This document shows, in pieces, positions 46,053 to 54,300 of a stretch of DNA of 64,000 nt (the stretch's first letter is position 1; every line of letters starts with the position of its first letter). A program made the position numbers and the translations under genes. Under the pieces are notes generated by a model. That model saw only the letters and a list, made by a program, of their open reading frames with translations. It did no database searches and was not told where the DNA came from. The DNA comes from Microglena sp. YARC (Eukaryota; Chlorophyta; Chlorophyceae; Chlamydomonadales; Chlamydomonadaceae), in assembly GCA_022414725.1 (NCBI GenBank), contig CM039464.1, positions 54,106,268 to 54,170,267 of the forward strand, given 5' to 3'.

Positions 46053-46664
46053 TCACCTTGATTCGGACGTGCATTCCACCTGCGACTGTTGACAAGTGGA
46101 TTGATGTGTAAAGCGTCTCGTGTGAAAAACGGGGCTGTTCACTGTTTTTTGGAGATCGATGACTGATTGTGTGATTATATCTCGCTGGTACTGTGTGAAA
46201 TACGTAGCATCAATTGAACTTTTGATATTATGTAAGGCCGATATACTGTCCCGTAAGCTTTCTGTCCACGCATCAATTTGCATTATTTCTGGCGTTGTCG
46301 AGTCTTCACAACCTTGGCAAAATATGCTGCAATATCGTCTCGGCCTCGATATGGAAGAGAACTCCCCTGTGACAAAACGGAGGAATCTCCTTCTCCTCAT
46401 CACATGTGAAAATGTAGAGGCCGGTGTCGGTGTCCACAAACACCTGGTGACTCCAGTAGCCCCGTCTAAACCCCATGACCAATGTGTAGTGGGCGCCATC
46501 CCACTCCCTAGAGTACCCCCCCGGTTGGCGGATGAACCAAGTGCGCAGGTACTCCTTGACATCCTCCAAAGTCTTCACGTCATTCTCATAAATTTATACA
46601 TCTCAGTTCCTTCGGGTGGCATGGCATCCTGTATTGCCTGAATGACCGGGTGAGTCGGTGGCAT
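46053..46664 (-). CDS. Unknown soluble protein, two frameshifts
   Basis: Three frames form one ~200-residue protein: MPPTHPVIQAIQDAMPPE from ATG 46664, then DVKEYLRTWFIRQPGGYSRE and GYWSHQVFVDTDTGLYIF (46306-46578), then MQIDAWTESLRDSISALHN and DIITQSVIDLQKTVN (to 46053). Breaks fall near 46580 and 46320. The middle part looks like a small alpha/beta domain and the end is a helical coiled region. No family recognised. Confidence 0.4.
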
Positions 46665-46859
46665 CTTGGTGTTACGGCAGTCAGACCGGTCAATACTCAG
46701 AGGGTATTTGTATGATTTACAATTTCTTATGTACTTGACAGATTGTTTATGAAGAGGGATTGAGCTGCAGGTTCGCATGTGTGCGGACAGTCCATCCTCA
46801 CACATGCCGCGGCGGCTTGCGCAGACTCCCCGCGCGTCTTCAACACGCACTCCTTTACT

Positions 46860-46979
46860 CTAATTTCTGGCCAAGAAGTTGTTGGTAAAATCCTGAATAT
46901 CTCTGTTGATATCCTGCTCTGTGGGCGGTTTGGTGACAGTTGTTGATGGCACCACTTTTGAATCGTTGCGCTTGACCAT
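46860..46979 (-). CDS. Short tail frame, possibly the C-terminus of the Cys-rich gene
   Basis: 39 codons (MVKRNDSKVVPSTTVTKPPT, then EQDINRDIQDFTNNF). Upstream in the same frame the sequence continues as an Ala-rich helix (HAAALAHRAARGVF) that overlaps the end of the Cys-rich frame, so a one-base shift would join them. Independent existence is doubtful. Confidence 0.3.
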   Translation of the reverse strand: MVKRNDSKVVPSTTVTKPPTEQDINRDIQDFTNNFLARN

Positions 46980-46992
46980 GTTGAAGACTCCT

Positions 46993-47304
46993 CTAGCAGC
47001 ACGGTGTGCAAGTGCCGCAGCATGCCCAGAAGCATCCGCACAACGTGAATGGCATTATCATCGATGCAATGCATTGCACCAAGCAGGTCGCTACGAACCT
47101 TTCCTGTCCAGGCTTGGTTTTCAGGTCGAATGCACTGGCTGAGCATGGTTCGTATTTACCGCAGCAACCTCCGAAGCACATACAACATGGGATGCAGCAG
47201 ACAGCATCCGCCGAGAGAAAAGCACAAGCTTTGATAGTGCTTACACAACTAACATCGTCCACTGAAGACTGTTTCTTGGCATCAGTAGCGACGAAGACTG
47301 ACAT
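46993..47304 (-). CDS. Cys-rich small protein
   Basis: 103 residues from ATG 47304 (MSVFVATDAKKQSS). It has two Cys clusters, DAVCCIPCCMCFGGCCGKYE and CGCFWACCGTCTPCC, separated by a hydrophobic stretch (ATCLVQCIASMIMPFTL). The pattern resembles PLAC8/Cys-rich membrane-associated proteins but the spacing is not diagnostic. It may be palmitoylated or membrane-associated. The end may be extended by the frame at 46860-46979. Confidence 0.4.
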   Translation of the reverse strand: MSVFVATDAKKQSSVDDVSCVSTIKACAFLSADAVCCIPCCMCFGGCCGKYEPCSASAFDLKTKPGQERFVATCLVQCIASMIMPFTLCGCFWACCGTCTPCC

Positions 47305-47399
47305 GTTTTCTTCTGTAGAAAAGTAGATCAATCAACTAACTTTTACCTCCACATTTCTAGAAAGCAACATATTTGCATGAAATCCTATCCTCGGCATAC

Positions 47400-47636
47400 T
47401 TACTTTGGAACATGACAAAAATAGCTATCGTTCACCTCCTTCACAAGATTGAACAACTCTTGGCGAATGGTTGTGTACCGGGCGGTTGCTTCATGCATTT
47501 TCACTAGATCTTTTTCCTCTGTATAGGTTGAAGGAGTCAACAAACGAATCCACATGTCATTATCAAACTCCATAAACTTCTTACACAAAGGGTCGGCTTG
47601 TTCACCTGTCCCATCGTGGTAGAATGTATGCGCCAT
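47400..47636 (-). CDS. Small helical protein, unknown
   Basis: 78 residues (MAHTFYHDGTGEQADPLC), mostly alpha-helical and charged, with no membrane segment. It is directly preceded by a family A repeat whose TATA box lies about 35 bases from the ATG. I recognise no homologue. Confidence 0.45.
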   Translation of the reverse strand: MAHTFYHDGTGEQADPLCKKFMEFDNDMWIRLLTPSTYTEEKDLVKMHEATARYTTIRQELFNLVKEVNDSYFCHVPK

Positions 47637-47646
47637 GTTAAAACCT

Positions 47647-47870
47647 TACAGTAAAGTGGGACACACCTTTTTATACTCGAAAAAACTGCAGATCGTTGCT
47701 TTTGGGCAATGTTGGGGGGGGGTGCAACAGTTGTAGTGTGACACACTGTGTCCCCAAATCAGGATCATGTGGTGGGGGGTCGAGGAACTTCTCTGCGCGT
47801 CTCGGCGAAACGCGAGAGGTCGCTTGAAAGAAAGACTTGGTGGAGTGTAAGCAAGCATCAGTTGTTCCTG
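47647..47870 (-). repeat. Long family A repeat copy with TATA box
   Basis: Shares GTAAAGTGGGACACACC, TATACTCGAAAAAACTGCAG and ATCGTTGCTTTTGGGCAA with 31.1 and 46.0 kb, and CGGCGAAACGCGAGAGGTCG and AAGACTTGGTGGAGTGTAAG with 41.3 kb. It includes an extra direct repeat (CACACTGTGTCCCC). Its tail also shares CTTCCAGGAACA with the end of the TFIIB gene. Confidence 0.7.
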
Positions 47871-47923
47871 GAAGCGTTCACATCGCGGTCCCAAGTATTC
47901 CCGCAGTGTAGCCTGGCCCAACT

Positions 47924-50713
47924 TTAAACGTCAGAGTCTTTCTTTCGGAACGCGAACCAACGACTTAAGAAACTGTACTGCTTCTCCTCAGGAGTCATCT
48001 TGTTCCCAAGCATTTCCCGCAATGCAGGCGGTGCGTTCAACAACTTCTGAGTTGCCGCCCCCCCCCGCGTGACCTTGACCATGGTGTGATCCAACCCGCC
48101 TACTTTGCCTACAACCTTGTCAAACAGAGGTTCTATCATACCGGTTGAGTAGCGCCCCAGACCGCTTGTCTTAAGCTCTGCTGAAGTCAGTGGTCGCATT
48201 CCTACCTCGCCCATCGCGCGCACAAGCTCCTTGTAGTCCATGAGGAACTCGGGAATATCCTGTCCGATGCTCTCTACGAACACGTCCACCTGTCTCCCGT
48301 ACTTGTTCTTGGCGGACGCAGCGGCGTACCGCTTTGTAATCCTCCAGAGAAGCGAGGATCCCCCGGATGAAGCTCCAACTGAAGACCTTCCTTCCACGAA
48401 TTCCCCCACATTTGTACTGGAGAGCGCTTCCGCGATAGCGTCGCCGTCTGGTGAAATGCCTACGAAGGTTCCACCCGGCCTTAGCACCGCGGCGACGTTG
48501 CGGCAGAGCCCGGAGAGACGCGCTGGGGACTCGAAGAAGTAATGGATTGCGAACATGCACGTCGCGAGGTCGAACGTGCCCTCCTTAGCGAAGTTCGCCA
48601 TACTGCGTGCCGTGGCGTCCTCTTCCGTTTTGTCGTTGTTTCCGTGCAGCGCGGCGCTTACGATTAGGCGATCTGATTCAGGAATGGCAACCGATCCCTC
48701 CTCCCATTCTTTCCCGGTTTCGTAGATTGGAGTAGTGGCATCGAATGGGAAAAAAAGCATTTCCGGAACAATGGTGTGTTCTTCATTGTTCGCACTCAGC
48801 TTGCCCTTGGTCTGCAGAGCGCGTGCGTACGCGCCGTTGACCGGGTCTGTCAGATTGGACGAGAACTTGTCGATTCCAGCCACCTTGGACGCCCCTGCGC
48901 GTATCCACTTGTGCAGATCACCGGCCTTGCCCACGCCGAAGTCGAATATGCGCGGCGACGCGCCAGCGAAGCTCGATATCAAGTGCGCTTTCACATAGCT
49001 GTGAAACTTGCGCATGACCACCATGCCGCCCTCGTCTGTGCGCATGCGCGTGATGAAGTAGACAGACTTGACAAGTTCGGCGCGAGCGGATGCCTCGTCA
49101 AGGGTCTCCTCGCCGGTAATGATCGCCTCGTAAACAGGGTGCATGATCGTGCGCCACACGTTCATCGCTGTCTCGTAGTTGTTGGCTGTCACACGTCCAG
49201 TAGCCGCAGCGGATTCCGTCTTGTCGTAACGGATGCGCTTGGGCACCCAGTTCGCCGGAGAATGGCGAGAGGACTCGTTGCGGTAGGCGAATTCTACCAC
49301 CATACCGTCGCTGATGAGGTCACCGTTTTCGCACTTCGAGTTCTCGGGGAGAATTGCAGTATGTAACGGAGGCATAGCAGGAGATGCTGCTGATGGCGGT
49401 TCCAAGAATGCGAACGGACGCGCCTGGTACCTCGTCTTGGATGGTAGTACCGCCTCTGTGTTTCTCACCTCGGAGGCTGAAGCCTCCAAGAACGAGCGCA
49501 GGTCGCGTGTGCCGTCATTTCCACCGACAGCGTCCGTGTTGTACCCAACCAACAGATCAACGCGTTGGCGTATTGGCGCCGTTTCATGATCCGCTAGCCT
49601 GGAATCCGCTGAAGTATCAGTAAACTTTACCAAGAAGTCGATGGTGCTGTCTTCTGGTGGCTTCCACTTGAGCACCTCGCGCCACGTTCGGATGCGGGCA
49701 AGCGAACTTGGGCGTTTGGCATCGTCGAAGGTCCCTCCAACTGGAAGGTCAGCAGGGGTGAAGACCAGGCCGTCGATGTGGTACGGATACAAGCCTGAGT
49801 CACGACGCCGGAGGACAGCTGCCGCGTGCTGGAATATTGATGATGTATCGGTATCCTCAACGGAGAACATGAACGTCTTAACGAAGAAATTGTCAGGTAA
49901 ACCCGCGAGAGCGTTGCGCGCCACCTCCAGTCTACAGGTCTCGTCTTCTTTGGATTTGGATTTTTTCTTTTTCTTCGTGTGAGCAGAAGCATCCACGAGC
50001 GGCAGATGTGCGACCGACTTGCCGTTGGCGACGTATACGTCAAACACGGCGAATATAGGTGATGCCGAATCCCCTGTGTGGTCTACGACGTACTCTCCGT
50101 CGAGTAGACACTGTCTGTATCCCGTGGAGGCGCTGTATTTGGTAGCGAACGCATGCACACCGAGACGGTCGTCTAGCGTGAAGAGACGTCCTTCGTCATC
50201 CACAACCATGAGACGCCGCTCGCCGTCTGCCTTCTCCGTGACAGTGTACTTGTTATCAGTGATGGAAACTGCTCCAGGGATAGCTGACGCACCAGAAAGG
50301 AGGTTCGACATGTCCAGCGTTGCTGGTTTCGGGGCGACGAGACCATTCGGACGTCTACTAGGGTTGTTGGGGTGGTGTTGCGCACCGTCGTCGTCACCTA
50401 GCGCCAGTAGGCGCCAATACATCTCCATCACGCGATGCTTCTCGCTCAGAGAAAGCGCAACCTCAGAATCGTCGATCACCTTCAAAACGACCGAAAAACA
50501 TTGCATCAATCCCCGAGCGATGGTATCATTCTCATTGGGGGCGGAGGCACCTGAAATGTCACCAGGCGCCGACGGACTAGATTTCACCAACTCGACCTCG
50601 AACTCGTACGTCTCTGCAGCGCCCAATACGTGTTGAGAGAACCACCCAGTGTAGTCCCGTTGCTGCTGATGATACATTCCTTGGCTAGAGTATTCCTTGG
50701 GGAACCGCCGCAA
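47924..50713 (-). CDS. mRNA capping enzyme: guanylyltransferase and N7-methyltransferase
   Basis: 929 residues in one frame. The guanylyltransferase domain has KYTVTEKADGERRLMVVDDE, with the nucleotidyl-accepting Lys of KxDG near residue 164, and CLLDGEYVVDHT downstream. The C-terminal guanine-N7 methyltransferase has RIFDFGVGKAGDLHKWIRAG near 590-610, LFFPFDATTP, and DLATCMFAIHYFFES. The 5' part, encoding the RNA triphosphatase, lies in other frames upstream (50685-51292). The order matches the trifunctional capping enzymes of mimiviruses and African swine fever virus. The protein caps viral transcripts in the cytoplasm or viral factory. Confidence 0.85.
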   Translation of the reverse strand: MRRFPKEYSSQGMYHQQQRDYTGWFSQHVLGAAETYEFEVELVKSSPSAPGDISGASAPNENDTIARGLMQCFSVVLKVIDDSEVALSLSEKHRVMEMYWRLLALGDDDGAQHHPNNPSRRPNGLVAPKPATLDMSNLLSGASAIPGAVSITDNKYTVTEKADGERRLMVVDDEGRLFTLDDRLGVHAFATKYSASTGYRQCLLDGEYVVDHTGDSASPIFAVFDVYVANGKSVAHLPLVDASAHTKKKKKSKSKEDETCRLEVARNALAGLPDNFFVKTFMFSVEDTDTSSIFQHAAAVLRRRDSGLYPYHIDGLVFTPADLPVGGTFDDAKRPSSLARIRTWREVLKWKPPEDSTIDFLVKFTDTSADSRLADHETAPIRQRVDLLVGYNTDAVGGNDGTRDLRSFLEASASEVRNTEAVLPSKTRYQARPFAFLEPPSAASPAMPPLHTAILPENSKCENGDLISDGMVVEFAYRNESSRHSPANWVPKRIRYDKTESAAATGRVTANNYETAMNVWRTIMHPVYEAIITGEETLDEASARAELVKSVYFITRMRTDEGGMVVMRKFHSYVKAHLISSFAGASPRIFDFGVGKAGDLHKWIRAGASKVAGIDKFSSNLTDPVNGAYARALQTKGKLSANNEEHTIVPEMLFFPFDATTPIYETGKEWEEGSVAIPESDRLIVSAALHGNNDKTEEDATARSMANFAKEGTFDLATCMFAIHYFFESPARLSGLCRNVAAVLRPGGTFVGISPDGDAIAEALSSTNVGEFVEGRSSVGASSGGSSLLWRITKRYAAASAKNKYGRQVDVFVESIGQDIPEFLMDYKELVRAMGEVGMRPLTSAELKTSGLGRYSTGMIEPLFDKVVGKVGGLDHTMVKVTRGGAATQKLLNAPPALREMLGNKMTPEEKQYSFLSRWFAFRKKDSDV

Positions 50714-51292
50714 AGCGGACTGCCGTGATGTCGAGCCGGAACATTGGAGTCATCTCGAAACTGAACCGCCGTTTCAAACGGAAGTTTATCACCTCGTACG
50801 GACTTGACAGGCCTGCGCTCTCGGTTCTTTCAGTTTCTTCGCGCAGATTAACGCGCATGGAGTACTCGGGAATGGTCACATATCCGAGCAGTCGCTTTTC
50901 GGTGACCGTGACGGCGGTGGCGTTTGTGCGCCGCCCGAGGAGAGATTCGGCGAACGTCTCCATTGCCGAAATGCGCTCCTTCTCGTCGTCTGAATTAGGG
51001 GACAATGTCAGACGCGTCCTAATTTGTTGCGCACCATCTCGAGGGAAACTCCTCCCAGACCTCACGGACACGTCGAGCGTATCGGACACAGGCATGGCGG
51101 ATACCGGGTACGCATGAGCTCGATCGCGCGCATGGCGATGCGCCTGTCAGGGACACGATAGTGCTGATGTCTAAGGTGGGTGGACGGATGCACGTAAGAT
51201 GCCTCAAGTTCCGTTGCATGCCCGCCGCCAGAGGTGGGACGCTTACCGACGAGGGCAGACAAAGCCTCCCAAGAGACCTTGTCGATCTTCAT
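50685..51292 (-). CDS. Capping enzyme, RNA triphosphatase part, frameshifted
   Basis: This stretch holds the N-terminal ~200 residues of the capping enzyme in shifted frames. ATG 51292 starts MKIDKVSWEALSALVGKRP. TLDISTIVSLTG and RRIAMRAIELMRTR follow in two other frames. The frame 50685-51095 then gives DTLDVSVRSG and FRLKRRFSFEMTPMFRLDIT, the basic and acidic strands of a tunnel-type triphosphatase. It must shift near 50710 to join the main frame (RRFPKEYSSQGMYHQQQRDY). At least three breaks are needed. If real, the protein would lack triphosphatase activity while keeping capping and methylation domains. Confidence 0.55.
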
Positions 51293-51398
51293 GATTGGAA
51301 GGTATTGTTGAACGTCATTTACACAAACCCCATTTATACTCTGTTACGGAAATTTTAAATTCCCGTAAAGGTAGTAACAGCATCAGCAGCAGCACAAC

Positions 51399-54300
51399 AT
51401 GAGCAGCAGCAGCACAGACAATGTGCACCTTCGAATGGTGGGAAACAACCCTGTCATACACACGGAGGCACCCACCTTCGGGATCGTTATGGACCCAGCT
51501 ATCGCTACTCCAGGAAACGCAGCTCTCGCTCTCAGGCACGGAGACGACGTCTTCTTCACAGCAACCGAGGTCGCAGACGGCAAGCACAGCGCCGTACTGC
51601 GAGCGGGCGATCCTTCGCATCCGGATGTAGGCGCCACCCTTACGCTGGGCGTCCAAGCGAACGACGCTCTTCGCATCTCACAGACGGACGTTCTCTTCCG
51701 AACCACCGCACACATGCAAAGCAACCTGATCGTGAGAGATAGTCTTGTTGTGCAGAACGGGGCGATAAGCGCTACAAACTTCGACAACCTCGTGGACGAC
51801 TTCATAACCAACTCCCTCATACTCCCACCGACAGCCAACGCTCTAGCTACCGCGTATGTCACGCTCAGCAATCTCATCGTATCGAGGGTCGCATCCGCAT
51901 CCACAGGCGGTGCCAACAATGAATCGTATTATGGGTCCATGATCCCCACCGGCTCCGAGACCATGCAAATGGGGTCCATCGCGTGCGCGGACGTCGTCGC
52001 AGGATCGCTCATGGCGTACACGTACTGCAACCTTCCTGTGGACTTCAGATGCGCGTACATGGACCAACCCCCGTCCGCGTACGCCCTCAACATGGCGTAC
52101 GTGCAGCTCAGCAACTACGTGCAAACGAAGCTCGCGACTCTGAACACGACCCTATCCGTCATGGAAGGGTATGGTGGAAACACGAGCACTTCCAACAACA
52201 GCATCCAACTGCCCTCCGACGGCATGTGGCAGACGGACATGTGGCTCCAGAGCGCAGATGGAACAGACCGCATGTTATTCCACACCGGCGGGGGAACTGA
52301 GTTCCCCTCTCAGCGCTACACATGGCGGGCGCAGGAAGTGGGGGCTTCGTTCCTTGACATCGAGCCAGGCGTGGGGATGACGCTTCACGAGGGCACGCTG
52401 TTCGCACCCAGCGTTGACGTCGCAGGCCCGCTAAGCGTCGCAGGGAGCCTGGTGGTGTCGGGACCGGACGTAGACTTCAGACAAGTCGAGTGTCTACGCA
52501 TCCCGACGGGCAACGTGGAGGCAGGCACGGTGTTCGCTAACCATTACTGCAACCTCCCCACGGCCTCTTCCGTGCAAAGGGGGGTTGTACAAATAGCGGC
52601 GTCGAGAAACCAACTTCTCGACGCGTACTCCTCGAACGTTGCAGTATCGGCATCCCTCTTTGCCGCAGTCAATTCGAATATTGACAGTCGCGTGACCAAC
52701 GCGACCGTACTGGTAACAGAGGCGTTGTACGCAGCCACGGAGTCGTACCAACGATCGATCAACGACACACAGAGTATCGTGCGAGACTACTACACGAACG
52801 AACCCGTCGAGTGCATCAAGATGACGAGTCACGCCTCAAACGCAGGGGACGTCATGAGTCTGATGCTGATCAACGACACAGACGAGAGCGTCAAACTCGA
52901 TATATACCCTGATGCGGCTGGATCCGAAGCATCGCTTGTGGCTACCAAAGGGTTAATGATACGCGGGTCAACTGCCGCGGAAATAGACATCGGATCGGTA
53001 GTTCGCGTGCGCACCGGTCCGGATGCGGCGAGAATCATACCCGAGGGTCCCGAGTTCGCCCTCACACCCGGATTCGAAGCGACGTCCTCGTCAACATATG
53101 CACCTGACAGTTGGTCTGCCCCCTACCAAGCGTTTTCGGATACCCCTCTCGCGACAAGCTGGATATCAAAGCTGGGCGCCTACACATCGGACTCTGGTGC
53201 GCCGACTAGCGAGTCCGCGCTCACGAACACTCTGTCGCTGGTGGGAGATGCCCCAATCTCAGTGCATGGCGAGTGGGTGCAGCTGAATTTCCCTAGCGTG
53301 CTTTACGTGCACTCTGTGTTCATCGCGTGCTCTTCCATGAACTACATGCCGGACGACTTCGCGATTCTCGGGCTCCCGGAAGGGGATGCCGGTTGGCGCA
53401 ATCTCTATTTCCGTGCGTCGCAGTCGCCCTTTTTAGGAAGAGGGGAAGGGATGTGGTACACGCTCCCTAGAGGTGCAGGTATCTTGCCTCTCGTCGCTGT
53501 GAGGTTGGTGGTAACGCGTATGGCATCTCGTGCCACGCTTCCCGGGGTCTTCTCGACATCCGTGCAGGTGGACCTAGTGCGTTTCCTAGCGTCAGAGTCG
53601 GTGCTTGCATCGGACCTTCTATTTTCAGTAGGAGATGAGGTGGCCCCGACACTGAGTGTGTCTCACGCGGGCTCGGTGGGGGTGAGGTTGGTTGGGACGC
53701 CATCGGCGGCCTTGCATGTTGGAAACGCGTTAGAGCCTCGCACAGTCGTCCTTTTTGATAATGATCCTGACCTGCCTAACGAGCACGAGTTTCGCGGGTT
53801 CGGGATCTCACCTGCGGCACTCACGATGCGTGTAGAGGGTCCCGAGGCCTCCTTCAGTTTTGAGGCGGGCAGATGCCTCTCCAATTCCGATGAGGTGGCG
53901 AGCATCTCCGGCTCGGACGGAACGCTCAGCACAGGAGGATCTCTACGTTTCGCTGGAGAATTCAGACACACGTCCTCGCAACACGCCTTTATCATCGATA
54001 ACGGGGACTTCATGGCTGGCCCTCTGGTAATGCCAGACGCCCACCGGGACACGGTCCTGATCCGCGACTCCAACACTTACGTAACCATAGGAGGTCGTCT
54101 ATCGTTCGTAAATAACTACGGAAGTAACGTGGACTTGGACTCTGCAAGCAACCTAGACTTGGACTCTGCAAGCAACCTGGACTCCGTGAACAGAGAGGAC
54201 TCGAACGCGCTTCTGGTACTCGACTGGAACACCGTGAGTTCGCCTTGCGGGCACGGGATGCTGGGCACACCCGAGGTTCCCTGGGCATCCATCGCCGGTA

